Counted from the first letter of the stretch, positions 35,251 to 44,198 are shown. The stretch: DNA of 64,000 nt from Streptomyces globosus (GCF_003325375.1 NZ_CP030864.1:248001-312000), one strand, 5' to 3'. Notes: a model not told the origin generated them from the sequence alone. Made by a program: numbers and translations.

Positions 35251-36441
35251 ATGACCCACGTCGCCGTCATCAACTACGGCCCCCGCCACGACTACGCCGC
35301 GATGCTCCCCGAACTGGCCGACCGGCTCCACGTCTTCAGCCACCACCGGCTCACCGGCACCGCCGCCCTCGCCTCGTACGAGTACGTCGAGGACTGCGAG
35401 TCCGTCCCCTACCCGGAGCTGCGCATCCGCGGACTCGCCCGCGACACCGGCCTCGCCCACGTCATCACCGACAACGAGTACGACCTGGAGCGCGCCGCCC
35501 GCATCCGCGCCGACCTCGGCCTCCCCGGCCAGAGCCCCGCCAGCGCCCTGTCCTTCCGCGACAAGGCCGTCATGAAGGAGACCGCCCGCCGCACCGTCCC
35601 CACCGCCCCCTTCCGGCGGCTCGCCGACATCACCGACCTGACCGGCTTCATCGCCGAGCAGGGCTACCCCGTCGTCGTCAAACCCGTCAAACAGGGCGGC
35701 TCCCGCGACATCAGCGTCCTGCACGACGACGACGCCCTCCTCGCCTTCAGCCGCCGCCCCTGGCGCGACGACCTCATGGCCGAGGGCTTCGTCGAAGGCC
35801 CCATGTACCACGTCGACGCCGTCGTCGCCCCCGGCTACCGCTTCGTCGCCGCCTCCCGCTACCTGCGCAGCTGCCTCGGCGTGTTCTCCGGGCACAACAA
35901 CGGCTCCGTGCAGCTCCACCCCGTCCGCGACCCCTTCGCCCGACGGCTGGAGGAGTTCCTCGACCGCGTCCTGGAGGCCTTCGAGACCCCCGCCACCGCC
36001 GCCTACCACCTGGAGGTCTTCCACACCCCCGACGACGAGCTCGTCCTCTGCGAGATCGCCTCCCGCGTCGGCGGCGACCGCATCCCCGCCCTCACCCGCC
36101 TCACCTACGGCGTCGACCTGCACACCGCCTGGCTGCGCCAGTCCGTCGGCCTGCCCGCCGCCCCGCCGCCCAGCGCGCCCCCCGCCGCCGTCCACGGCTC
36201 CGTGTCGATCCTCCCGCAGGGCCGGCCCGTCGCCGCGCCCGAACGGCCGCCGTTCCCCTGGGTGCGCCACTACGAAACCAACGAGAACCTCGCCGCCGGC
36301 GCAGTCGCCCAGAACAGCACCTCCTACCTGTGCTTCGCGATCGTGGAGGGCGCCGACGCCGCCCAGGTCGAACAGCGGCTCCTGGAAACCGAGGCATGGC
36401 TCATGGACCGGGTCCGGGACACGGAGGTGCCGGCCCCGTGA
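35251..36441 (+). CDS. ATP-grasp carboxylate-amine ligase
   Basis: 396 residues. The ATP-grasp fold is seen in YPVVVKPVKQGGSRDISVL (ATP-binding lysine and glycine-rich loop), EGFVEGPMYHVDAVV, and EVFHTPDDELVLCEIASRVGGDRI, where the acidic residues bind Mg. The enzymes activate a carboxylate as acyl phosphate and join it to an amine. This member belongs to the broad amino acid/dipeptide ligase group found in natural product loci such as dapdiamide and bacilysin. ATG 35251 is 44 bp after the PLP gene; the next gene overlaps in GTGA. Likely one bond-forming step of a small peptide; partners unknown. Confidence 0.85.
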   Translation: MTHVAVINYGPRHDYAAMLPELADRLHVFSHHRLTGTAALASYEYVEDCESVPYPELRIRGLARDTGLAHVITDNEYDLERAARIRADLGLPGQSPASALSFRDKAVMKETARRTVPTAPFRRLADITDLTGFIAEQGYPVVVKPVKQGGSRDISVLHDDDALLAFSRRPWRDDLMAEGFVEGPMYHVDAVVAPGYRFVAASRYLRSCLGVFSGHNNGSVQLHPVRDPFARRLEEFLDRVLEAFETPATAAYHLEVFHTPDDELVLCEIASRVGGDRIPALTRLTYGVDLHTAWLRQSVGLPAAPPPSAPPAAVHGSVSILPQGRPVAAPERPPFPWVRHYETNENLAAGAVAQNSTSYLCFAIVEGADAAQVEQRLLETEAWLMDRVRDTEVPAP

Positions 36442-37652
36442 ACACCTGGCGGCAGACCTCGCCGACCGGCCGCGCCCTCCTGGTCACCGTCCTCCTCACC
36501 GGCCTGACCACCTTCATGTTCCTCCCGCTGCTCGCCGTCCACCTCTCCTCGGAGGGCGTGCCCGCCGGCCGCACCGGCTTCCTCGTCGGCCTGCTGGCCT
36601 TCTGCAGCCAGGGCTTCTCCCTGGTGTGCGGGCTCGTCGTCGACCGCTTCGGCACCCGCGCCGTCCTCGCCTCCGGCTTCGGCCTGCGCATCGCCGGATA
36701 CGCCCTCCTGGGCGCCGGGACCGCCTCCGCGACCGCCGTCGCCGGGATCGCCGCCATCGGCATCGGCGGCTCGCTGCTGGGCCTGGCCGTCAAGACCCGG
36801 CTCGTCGCCGAGGACGGCGTCCCCGCCCGCGACATGCTCGCCCTGCGCTCCACGTTCGTGAACGTCGGCGTCATCGCCGGCCCCGCACTCGGCGCGCTCG
36901 TCTACCCGCTCGGCTTCGGCTGGATCCTCGCCGCCTGCATCCTCTCCCACCTGCTCCTCGGCATCCGGCTCACCCTCCGCCCCGCGGCCGCCGCCCCGTC
37001 GGCGGCCTCGCCGCCGCAGCCGGACGGCGCCCCGGCGGGCGCCGCCGGGGCGGCGCCTGCGGCCGCGGACCCCGCCGCCCGGCGCCGGGCCGTGCGCCAG
37101 TGGGTCCCGCTCTGCCTGGTCGGCGTCGCCTTCTGGGCCCTCTACAGCCAGCTCAACGTCATCCTGCCGATCAGCGCCAAGGAGATGACCGGCAGCACCG
37201 CCGCCATCTCCGTCGTCTTCACCGTCAACGGCCTCCTCGTCGTCCTCCTCCAGTACACGCTCCTGCGCCACGTGTTCCGGCAGGCCGCCGCCCGCACCCT
37301 GCTCGTCGTCGGGTTCCTCGCCTTCGCCGCCGCGTACGCGCTCCTCATCCCGCTCGCCGGCTGGTCCGCGCTGCTGGCGTTCGTCCTGCCGGTGACGCTC
37401 GCCGAGATGCTCATCGCCCCCAGCCTCGACGAGCAGGCCGTCCAGGCCGGACCGCTCGGCCGGACCGGGCTCGCCCTCGGCGCGATGAGCGCCGCCGGCG
37501 CCGTCGGCAGCCTGCTCGGCTCCAGCCTCGGCGGCTTCCTCCTCCAGACGCTGCACACCGGCACCGGCATCTGGCTGGTGATCGTCGCGGTGTCCGTCGC
37601 CGCGGCCGCCTCCTCACTCCTCCTCCCGAAAGCGCGGATGCAGCATGCCTGA
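36438..37652 (+). CDS. MFS transporter, probable product exporter
   Basis: 404 residues, about twelve hydrophobic segments, starting at GTG 36438 in GTGA overlap with the ATP-grasp gene. The loop LVVDRFGTRAVLASG matches the conserved cytoplasmic motif between TM2 and TM3 of major facilitator drug efflux proteins. A central Ala/Pro-rich loop (about residues 180-215) separates the two six-helix halves. Its 3' end overlaps the next ATP-grasp gene by 8 bp. Being embedded in the ligase operon, it likely exports the product and gives self-protection. Confidence 0.88.
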   Translation: MNTWRQTSPTGRALLVTVLLTGLTTFMFLPLLAVHLSSEGVPAGRTGFLVGLLAFCSQGFSLVCGLVVDRFGTRAVLASGFGLRIAGYALLGAGTASATAVAGIAAIGIGGSLLGLAVKTRLVAEDGVPARDMLALRSTFVNVGVIAGPALGALVYPLGFGWILAACILSHLLLGIRLTLRPAAAAPSAASPPQPDGAPAGAAGAAPAAADPAARRRAVRQWVPLCLVGVAFWALYSQLNVILPISAKEMTGSTAAISVVFTVNGLLVVLLQYTLLRHVFRQAAARTLLVVGFLAFAAAYALLIPLAGWSALLAFVLPVTLAEMLIAPSLDEQAVQAGPLGRTGLALGAMSAAGAVGSLLGSSLGGFLLQTLHTGTGIWLVIVAVSVAAAASSLLLPKARMQHA

Positions 37653-38892
37653 CCTGCCCGACCCCACCGCCGCCGACCGGCCCGACCGGTCCGACCTGCC
37701 CGGCCTTCCCGAGCCGCGGCCCACCGCCGTCCTGCTCAACCCGCGTGACCTCGTCATCGCCGCCGCGCAGCGGCTCGGGCTGTCCGTCGTCGTCGCCGCC
37801 GACCCCTCCTCGCCGGTCCCCGTCCCCGACGGCCTGCCCTGCACCGTCCTGCGCACCCCGTGGATCACCGACCCCGCCGACCTCGTACGCCGGCTGCGCG
37901 CGCTCGCCCCGGCCGGACCCGCCTCCGTGTTCGGGTTCGGCGAGGCCGGCGCCGGCACCGCTGCCGCCGTGAACCGGGAGCTGGGCTGGCCCGGCAACCC
38001 GCCCGAGGCGCTGGAGGCCTTCCGGGACAAGGCCCGGCTGCGGGCCGTCGTCGGCGACCGGGCCGGCGTACCGGTGGCGTACGAGGTCTGCTCCGACCGC
38101 GAACAGGCCCGTGCCGCCGCCGCCCGCATCGGCTTCCCCTGCGTCATCAAGCCCGTCGCGGGCACCGGCAGCTCCGGCGTCCGCCTCCTCACCACGCCCG
38201 AGGAGGCCGAAGCGCACCTGGCGGCACTGGAGTTCACCGCGCAGTACGTCGTCGAGGAGTTCCTGGAGGGCGCCGAGTACAGCGTCGAGGCCGTGAGCAC
38301 CCCCGCCGGGCACCGCGTCCTGGCCGTCACCGAGAAGGCGACCACGGGCGCCCCCCACTTCGTCGAGACCGGCCACGTCCTGCCCGTGGCCCTGGACCCC
38401 GCCGACGAGGCCGCCGTCACCGCCGTCGTCACCGCCACCCTCGACGCGGCCGGGCTGCGCTACGGGCCCTCCCACACCGAGGTCATGCTGACCGCGGCCG
38501 GCCCCCGCCTGATCGAGTCGCACGGCCGGCCCGGCGGCGACCGGATCAGCGACATGCTGGGCCTCGCGCTCGGCGAGGACGTCTTCGCGCAGATGATGCT
38601 CGCCGTCTTCGGGCTGCCGGAGCCGGCGCGCGCCGCCCGCCGCCGCGTCGCGGGCATCCGGTACGTCACCTTCGACCGGAGCGTGCCCGTGCCGCCGCAC
38701 GGGACGGGCACCGCGCTCGTCGCCTCGCTGCCCGGGGTCGCCGAGGTGGAGATCAGCGTTCCCGCCGGGGAACTGCCGCCGCCGGTGGCCGCGTCGGGCG
38801 ACCGGCACGGCTTCGTGGTCGCCACCGGCGACACCCGCGAGGAGCTGGAGGCCAACCTCGCCCGCGCCGTCCGCACCCTGACCGCCGCCTGA
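37645..38892 (+). CDS. Second ATP-grasp ligase
   Basis: 415 residues. Motifs: FPCVIKPVAGTGSSGVRLL for ATP, YVVEEFLEGAEYSVEAVS, and HTEVMLTAAGPRLIESHGRPGGDRI with the Mg-binding residues. It is more similar to the biotin-carboxylase-like amino acid ligases (BacD/DdaF type) than to glutathione synthetases. The first 30 residues are Pro/Asp-rich and probably disordered. ATG 37645 overlaps the MFS stop region by 8 bp. With the first and third ligases it gives the operon capacity for up to three amide bonds without NRPS condensation domains. Confidence 0.85.
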   Translation: MPDLPDPTAADRPDRSDLPGLPEPRPTAVLLNPRDLVIAAAQRLGLSVVVAADPSSPVPVPDGLPCTVLRTPWITDPADLVRRLRALAPAGPASVFGFGEAGAGTAAAVNRELGWPGNPPEALEAFRDKARLRAVVGDRAGVPVAYEVCSDREQARAAAARIGFPCVIKPVAGTGSSGVRLLTTPEEAEAHLAALEFTAQYVVEEFLEGAEYSVEAVSTPAGHRVLAVTEKATTGAPHFVETGHVLPVALDPADEAAVTAVVTATLDAAGLRYGPSHTEVMLTAAGPRLIESHGRPGGDRISDMLGLALGEDVFAQMMLAVFGLPEPARAARRRVAGIRYVTFDRSVPVPPHGTGTALVASLPGVAEVEISVPAGELPPPVAASGDRHGFVVATGDTREELEANLARAVRTLTAA

Positions 38893-38960
38893 CCCGCCCG
38901 CCGCCGCCCGGCCGCCCCGCCCCGCCGCCGTCCCGTCCTTCCGAAGAAGAGGTGCCGTCC

Positions 38961-39968
38961 GTGCCGTACAAGATCCTCGTCCTGGTCTCCCAGGCCTCGA
39001 AGTTCGAGCTCGACAACCACTCGATCATCCCGAGCGCCCTCCACCGCGAGGGCCACGAGGTGCACGTCGGCGACATCGACACGCTGAACGTGCACGACTC
39101 CGTCGTCGTCTGCGACCGGGTGCGGCTCTCCGAGGAGTTCATCGCCGGCGGCGACTTCCCGTCGCTGAGCGAGCCCTACGCCTCCGCGGAGGACTTCGAC
39201 CTGGTGTGGGTGCTCGCCGGCACCCACCCGGAGGCCGGAGACGACTCCTTCCGCCTGCTGTGGCTGCTGAACCAGCGCGTCCCGTTCGTCAACGACGCCT
39301 CCGCGCTGTTCTTCCTCAACACGAAGATCAACCTGGGGGCGGTCGTCCCCGCCGAGCACCTGCCCGCCTCGTACGTCTCCAACGACTTCGACTTCCTGAA
39401 CGCGCTCGTGGAGTCCGACGCCGACCGCTCCTGGGTGGTCAAGCCGACCAGCGACGGCTGCGGCGCCGACGTCTTCGTCGTCAACAAGCTCGACCGCAAC
39501 CGCTCCGCGCTGCTCGGCTCGGCCACCGGCAACGCCGCGTCCCGGAACGGCCGCTACGGCCGCGAGATCATCGGCATGGCCAAGCGGCACACCGTCGCCC
39601 AGGAGTACGTCCCCCACGTCCGCACCAACGAGAAGCGCGTCATCATCGCGGGCGACACCCCTGTCTCGGGCTTCCTGCGCTTCCACCCGGAGCACGACCA
39701 CCGCTCCAACGCCACCCTCGGCGCCCGCTTCGAGGCACTGGAGCTGACCCCGCAGGAGGAGGACTTCGTCCGTCTCCTGGGCAAGCGGATGATGGACCTC
39801 GGCATCTTCTACTCGGGCATCGACATGGCGTACCCGTACGTCATCGAGGTGAACATGGTGAACCCCGGCGGACTCAGCTACCACACGCTCGCCACCGGCG
39901 AGGACACCTCGTCCGCGGCGGTCAACGCCGTGCTGGAGTCCCTCCGCTCCGCCGGCAGGCTGCGCTGA
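38961..39968 (+). CDS. Glutathione-synthetase-like ATP-grasp ligase
   Basis: 335 residues from GTG 38961, 8 nt after AAGAGG; a second GTG nine bases earlier is possible. It follows the GshB plan: an N-terminal domain ILVLVSQASKFELDNHSI...GHEVHVGDIDTLNVHD, LVWVLAGTHPEAGDDSFRLLWLLNQ, then SWVVKPTSDGCGADVFVVNK, QEYVPHVRTNEKRVIIAGDTP and a C-terminal IDMAYPYVIEVNMVNPGGLSYH Mg site. Streptomyces use mycothiol and normally lack GshB, so this is a pathway enzyme rather than glutathione synthesis. It probably adds the last residue. Last gene of the operon; a strong terminator follows. Confidence 0.85.
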   Translation: MPYKILVLVSQASKFELDNHSIIPSALHREGHEVHVGDIDTLNVHDSVVVCDRVRLSEEFIAGGDFPSLSEPYASAEDFDLVWVLAGTHPEAGDDSFRLLWLLNQRVPFVNDASALFFLNTKINLGAVVPAEHLPASYVSNDFDFLNALVESDADRSWVVKPTSDGCGADVFVVNKLDRNRSALLGSATGNAASRNGRYGREIIGMAKRHTVAQEYVPHVRTNEKRVIIAGDTPVSGFLRFHPEHDHRSNATLGARFEALELTPQEEDFVRLLGKRMMDLGIFYSGIDMAYPYVIEVNMVNPGGLSYHTLATGEDTSSAAVNAVLESLRSAGRLR

Positions 39969-39986
39969 CCGGGGGCGCGTACGCGC

Positions 39987-40025
39987 GGAAGCGGCCCGCC
40001 CCGTTCCCGGGGGCGGGCCGCTTCC
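39987..40025. terminator. Bidirectional intrinsic-type terminator
   Basis: GGAAGCGGCCCGCCCC (39987-40002) and its exact complement (40010-40025) form a perfect 16-bp stem with a 7-nt loop, 18 bp after the ATP-grasp stop and between two convergent operons. No T-run. Confidence 0.8.
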
Positions 40026-40112
40026 CATGCGGTCCTCATACGACGGTGCTCACCGTCGTGCCGTGCGTGCGGTCGGTGCGGTCCGCGGCGGTCCGTGCCG
40101 GACCGCCGCGGA

Positions 40113-41579
40113 CTACCAGCCGGCCGAGCCGATCTCCTTGCGGGCGCCGAGGCCGGAGCCGGTGCCCGGGTAGAGGAAGAGCTTGCCGGTGGAGTTCTGG
40201 ACCGCGATCAGGTCGTCCGACGGGCTGTTGTTGAACAGGTCGCCGCCGATCAGGTCGGACATGCCGTTCCAGCCACCCGAGCCGATCATGATGCGCGGGC
40301 TCAGGTACCCGCGGTCTCCCGGGTAGAGGAACAGCTTGCCCGTCGACTTCTCGACCGCGACGAGGTCCTGGCGGCCGCTGTTGTTCAGGTCCATGCCGGT
40401 CAGGTTCGTCATGCCGTTCCAGCCGCCGGAGCCGATCTCCTTGCGGGCGCCGAGGCCGGAGCCGGTGCCCGGGTAGAGGTACAGCTTGCCCGTCGACTTC
40501 TCGACCGCCGCGAGGTCCGCGACGCTGTCGCCGTTGAGGTTCAGCGCGGTCAGGTTCGACATGCCGTTCCAGCCGCCGGAGCCGATCAGCACGCGCTCGG
40601 AGCCGCCCGAGATCGTCGAGTTGTCCCTGCCCTTGTAGAGCCACAGCTTGCCGGTGGACTCCTCGACGGCGACCAGGTCGTCCTTGCCGTCCTTGTTGAA
40701 GTCGCCGCCCGTCAGGTTCGACATGCCGTTCCAGCCGCCGGAGCCGAGCAGCACACGGGACGAGCCGCCGGCGATCGTGCCGTTGCCGTTGCCCTTGTAC
40801 ATCCACAGCTTGCCCGTGGAGTTCTCCACCGCGACGATGTCGAGGACGTTGTCGCCGTTGAGGTCGGCGGACGCCAGGTCGTTCATGCCCTTGTCGGTCG
40901 GGTCGCCCGGCGGAGCCGGGATGACCGGCGGCTCCTCGGTCGTGGTGCCGCAGTTCTTGCTGGTCTGCGTCCTGTCCGGGTAGAACGCGGCGCCGTTGAA
41001 CGTGGGCCGCTGGTCGGTGCGGTTCAGGCGCTGCTCGTAGTGCAGGTGGGCGCCGGTGGAGTTGCCCGTGCTGCCGACGGCGCCGATCTGCTGGCCGGCC
41101 TTGACGGAGGCGCCGTCCGAGACGCTGAAGCTGCTCAGGTGGGCGTAGACCGTGCTCCAGCCGCCGCCGTGGTCGATGACGACGTACTTGCCGTAGCTGC
41201 GGCCGCCGAGGTCGCGCACCGTCGCCTTGCCGGCGGCGCTCGCCACGACCGGGGAGCCGTACGTGGAGCCGCCCTGGGTGAAGTCGAGGGCGTAGTACGA
41301 GGGGCTGTGGCCGGAGCGGGAGCGGCCGGTCCAGGACTCGTTGCACTTGAACGGCATCTGGAAGTGCGGCCGTTCGGCCGAGGCGAAGGTGGACATCGGG
41401 CCGATGTCGTAGCCGGCCGGCAGGCCCATCTCGGAGACGGTCAGCTCGTCGAGGTCGCCGTGGAAGTGGGTGTCCTCGACGGCGTTGGCGCCGCTGACGC
41501 TGAGGGTGGTGGCGGCGATGGTCGCGCAGAGCAGACCGGTCGCGATGCGGACTCGCCTGGTCATGAACTTCTTGATCAT
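40113..41579 (-). CDS. Secreted M23-type metallopeptidase with FG-GAP repeats
   Basis: 488 residues from ATG 41579; a second ATG is 15 bp inside. The signal peptide is about 1-33 (IATGLLCATIAATTLSVSGANA). The peptidase has GHSPSYYALDFTQGG (first His/Asp zinc ligands), SYGKYVVIDHGGGWSTVYAHLSSF and GAHLHYEQR, as in lysostaphin/LytM enzymes that cut peptidoglycan cross-bridges. The C-terminal half has about five FG-GAP/VCBS-like repeats (xADLNGDNVLDIVAV-STGKLWLYKG-GSGGWNGM) with Asp-rich Ca-binding loops, probably a beta-propeller for wall or carbohydrate binding. It shares this propeller with the next gene. Probably a cell-wall remodelling or lytic enzyme, not part of either biosynthetic pathway. 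Confidence 0.88.
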   Translation of the reverse strand: MIKKFMTRRVRIATGLLCATIAATTLSVSGANAVEDTHFHGDLDELTVSEMGLPAGYDIGPMSTFASAERPHFQMPFKCNESWTGRSRSGHSPSYYALDFTQGGSTYGSPVVASAAGKATVRDLGGRSYGKYVVIDHGGGWSTVYAHLSSFSVSDGASVKAGQQIGAVGSTGNSTGAHLHYEQRLNRTDQRPTFNGAAFYPDRTQTSKNCGTTTEEPPVIPAPPGDPTDKGMNDLASADLNGDNVLDIVAVENSTGKLWMYKGNGNGTIAGGSSRVLLGSGGWNGMSNLTGGDFNKDGKDDLVAVEESTGKLWLYKGRDNSTISGGSERVLIGSGGWNGMSNLTALNLNGDSVADLAAVEKSTGKLYLYPGTGSGLGARKEIGSGGWNGMTNLTGMDLNNSGRQDLVAVEKSTGKLFLYPGDRGYLSPRIMIGSGGWNGMSDLIGGDLFNNSPSDDLIAVQNSTGKLFLYPGTGSGLGARKEIGSAGW

Positions 41580-41787
41580 TTCGGTGTCGTCGTCCAAACC
41601 GGCCGGGGGCCGAGAGAAGGGGAGGTCGGGGGCCGCCGCGCCGCACAGTGGCGCGGCGGCGGGCGCGCTGCGGCCGCGGTGCGGCCGGCGCGGGGGCGGT
41701 GCAGGAAGGAGGGGGCCGGGCGGATGCCGGGCCGGGTGCAGGGCCGGCGGGGGCGGTGTCGTCACCCCCGCCGGGGCCGCGGGGCTG

Positions 41788-43245
41788 CTACCAGCCGCCG
41801 GAGCCGATCTGCTTGCGGGCGGAGAGGCCGGAGCCGGTGCCGGGGTAGAGCCAGAGCTTGCCGGTGGACTTCTCGACGGCGACCAGGTCGTCGTAGGCGT
41901 TCGAGGTGAAGTCGCCGCCGATCAGGTCGTTCATGCCGTTCCAGCCGCCCGAGCCGATCTCCTTGCGCTCGGCGAGGCCCGTGCCGGTGCTCTTGTAGAA
42001 GAAGAGCTTGCCGCTGGAGGACTCGGCGGCGACCACATCGGTCTTGCGGTCGTTGTCGACGTCCATGCCGACGAGGTCGTGCATGCCGTTCCAGCCGCCG
42101 GAGCCGATCAGGACGCGGCTGCTGCCGCCGCCGATGGCGCCGGTGCCGTTGCCCTTGTAGAGCCACAGCTTGCCGGTGGACTTCTCGACGGCCACGACGT
42201 CGGCCTTGCCGTCGCCCGAGAAGTCGCCGCCGATCAGGTCCTTCATGCCGTTCCAGCCGCCCGAGCCGATCTCCTTGCGGGCGCCCAGGCCGGAGCCGGT
42301 GCCGGGGTAGAGGTAGAGCTTGCCGGTGGACTCCTGGGTGGCGACGATGTCGTCCTTGCCGTCGCCGTTGTAGTCGGCGGCCGCCAGGTTGGACATGCCG
42401 TTCCAGCCGCCGGAGCCGATCTCGACGCGGGCGCTGCCGGCGGCGATGGTGCCGTTGCTGTTGCCCTTGTACAGCCACAGCTTGCCGGTGGAGGCCTCGA
42501 CGCCCACGACGTCGTCGACGGAGTCGCCGTTGATGTTCGCGGCCACCAGGTCGGTCATGCCGGGGGCGGGCTGCGGCTTGGGGGCCTCGTCGTCCACGAT
42601 GTTCTTGTAGCGGACCGGGTAGTAGGGGCCGTACCCCGGGTAGTACGGGTAGTCGTAGATGCGGTGGTGCACTCCGCTCGGGGTGAAGTCGAAGCCCCAG
42701 TACTTGGTGTGGTCGCTGTTGGCCCACCGCTCGAAGAGGACGACGTGGCCGCCTGCGCCGGGGTCGTTGTCGAGCAGGGCGTCGCCCGCCTTCAGGTCCG
42801 ACTTGCCGATCTTGTAGACGGTGCCGCGCGGCTCGAAGCCGTCCGTGGTCAGCGAGGTGTCCAGGTCCCAGGCCATCGAGACGAAGCCGGAGCAGTCGGT
42901 GCGGTACCCGCCGTGGCGGCCGCCCCAGTCGTAGTCGAGGCCGATCCCGACCCAGCTCTTGGCCCGCTCGATGACCGTGTCGCGGGATATCTTCGGCGTC
43001 GTGGCGGCCGCGGCGAACGACGTGGCGCGGGCCTCGGCGTCGACGGGCGTCTCCGCGCCCTGGCCAGGGCTGCCGAAGTCCGGGTTTCCTGAGTCGGCCG
43101 CTGCGGCGCCGCCGGTCACGGGGGCCACGGAGGCCGGGGCGGCGGTCGCGGGGCCGTTGACCGCGACGACGGTGCCGGCCGCTGCGGCGATGGCGAGGAG
43201 GGCCGCGATTCCGGTGCGGCGGGCGGTCTGTCCGTTGCGAGGCAT
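41788..43245 (-). CDS. Secreted NlpC/P60- or amidase-like wall hydrolase with FG-GAP repeats
   Basis: 485 residues from ATG 43245, 7 nt after GGAG. The signal peptide is about 1-36 (GIAALLAIAAAAGTVVAVNGPATAA). The catalytic domain (about 85-230) has RAKSWVGIGLDYDWGG, the nucleophile in YRTDCSGFVSMAW, and DALLDNDPGAGGHVVLFERW with the His, the Cys-His layout of NlpC/P60 and CHAP endopeptidases. The tail is a propeller of about six repeats nearly identical to those of the M23 protein downstream (GSGGWNGM each time). The pair probably arose by propeller duplication or domain shuffling and is likely secreted together to act on peptidoglycan. Confidence 0.85.
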   Translation of the reverse strand: MPRNGQTARRTGIAALLAIAAAAGTVVAVNGPATAAPASVAPVTGGAAAADSGNPDFGSPGQGAETPVDAEARATSFAAAATTPKISRDTVIERAKSWVGIGLDYDWGGRHGGYRTDCSGFVSMAWDLDTSLTTDGFEPRGTVYKIGKSDLKAGDALLDNDPGAGGHVVLFERWANSDHTKYWGFDFTPSGVHHRIYDYPYYPGYGPYYPVRYKNIVDDEAPKPQPAPGMTDLVAANINGDSVDDVVGVEASTGKLWLYKGNSNGTIAAGSARVEIGSGGWNGMSNLAAADYNGDGKDDIVATQESTGKLYLYPGTGSGLGARKEIGSGGWNGMKDLIGGDFSGDGKADVVAVEKSTGKLWLYKGNGTGAIGGGSSRVLIGSGGWNGMHDLVGMDVDNDRKTDVVAAESSSGKLFFYKSTGTGLAERKEIGSGGWNGMNDLIGGDFTSNAYDDLVAVEKSTGKLWLYPGTGSGLSARKQIGSGGW

Positions 43246-43523
43246 GGGTGTACTCCGGTTCGTCGTGCGTGAGGTTGTGGTGGGTGCCGGGAGCAGGGGT
43301 CGTCCGTGGGCTCGACCGGCGGTTCGGTGCGCTGTCGTGGTGCGGCGGGGCCGCGGGCTGGTGCGGAGGGAAAGCCGGGTGGCGGCGGGGGAGGGGTTCC
43401 GGCGCTGGTCGGACGGCTGCCCTGCAGGTACAGCGGTCTGGTGTGGCGGAGGAGGCGGCGGTGCGTCCCCGGTGCATCCCCGGTGTGTCCCGGTGCGTCC
43501 CCGTCCGGTCGCCTGAGGGGACG

Positions 43524-43673
43524 TCAGCCGGCGAGGGCGCCGGCGGCGTCCGCGGCCGGTGCCGCCGCCCCCGGAGTGCGCTCCAGGGGGACGGCCGAGG
43601 CCATCGGGGCGACCGAGGTGAGTCCGACGGCGAGGGCGAAGACCGCGGCGGCCCTCATGACGTGGATACGCAT
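43524..43673 (-). CDS. Small secreted peptide, function unknown
   Basis: 49 residues from ATG 43673, with SD AAAGGAA 9 nt upstream. MRIHVMRAAAVFALAVGLTS is a clean signal peptide with likely cleavage after SAVA-like MASA; the mature part is about 22 residues and Pro/Ala-rich (VPLERTPGAAAPAADAAGALAG). I know no family. It precedes the two wall hydrolases on the same strand with a 278-bp gap, in which I see no further gene. Confidence 0.55.
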   Translation of the reverse strand: MRIHVMRAAAVFALAVGLTSVAPMASAVPLERTPGAAAPAADAAGALAG

Positions 43674-44004
43674 GGCGCTGGATTCCTTTCGAACGACAGG
43701 GTCGGTGGTGTGGCGTCCCGCCCGGCCCCGTGAGCGGACCGACTCCTTCGGACACGTCCCGCGGTGACGTTTCCTCAGGCCTTCGAGGCGGTGTCCCCGA
43801 GGTCTCCCTCGCTGACAGGAATCAGCTTCGCCGCTGGTCAAAGCCCTGGGAAGAGAGATCGACTGGACCGAACCGGCCCTGGCCCAACCGGGCCAGCCGG
43901 ACTGCCGCACGGTGCCGGCGCGCCGGGTGGCGGGTGGGGGAGCGAGGTCAAGGCGGACCGGGCGGTTCCGGACATCTTTTGCGCGGCTGCGCATGCAGCG
44001 GGGA

Positions 44005-44047
44005 CCGTACGGACACCCGTTCCGTGCCCGTACGGGTGTCCGTACGG
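44005..44047. promoter_or_regulatory. Perfect 16-bp inverted repeat in the 621-bp gap upstream of lstA
   Basis: CCGTACGGACACCCGT (44005-44020) and its exact complement (44032-44047) flank 11 nt. The self-complementary octamer CCGTACGG occurs at 44005, 44028 and 44040. The site lies between divergent genes (43673 leftward, lstA rightward), so it is not a terminator of either and looks like an operator. The rest of 43674-44294 holds the lst promoter; I see no gene. Confidence 0.55.
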
Positions 44048-44184
44048 GGACGCCCGGCCCGGCACCGGCGCCCCGGGTCCGGGCCGAAAGTCCCGAACCG
44101 GCAGGCGAATTGGCCCGCCGCGGTTTGGCCGATATTCGATCGGGCGGCCCCCCGGAACCGGTCAGGCGACCTGGGTAGGGAATT

Positions 44185-44198
44185 CCGTACGCTACGGT
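44185..44198 (+). promoter_or_regulatory. Candidate lst promoter -10 overlapping a short palindrome
   Basis: CCGTA-CGC-TACGG (44185-44197) is an inverted repeat containing TACGGT (44193-44198), a possible -10. The -35 is weak. The stretch 44100-44294 is clearly less GC-rich than its surroundings, as promoters are here. The half-site CCGTAC is shared with the repeats at 44005-44047. Confidence 0.35.

Noticed and set aside
38961..39968. Glutathione synthetase in the housekeeping sense
   Set aside because: No gamma-glutamylcysteine ligase is nearby, Streptomyces use mycothiol, and the gene is embedded in a biosynthetic operon.
40130..42480. DNA repeats here as a mobile or CRISPR-like array
   Set aside because: They are the coding repeats of the FG-GAP propellers in the two wall hydrolases.
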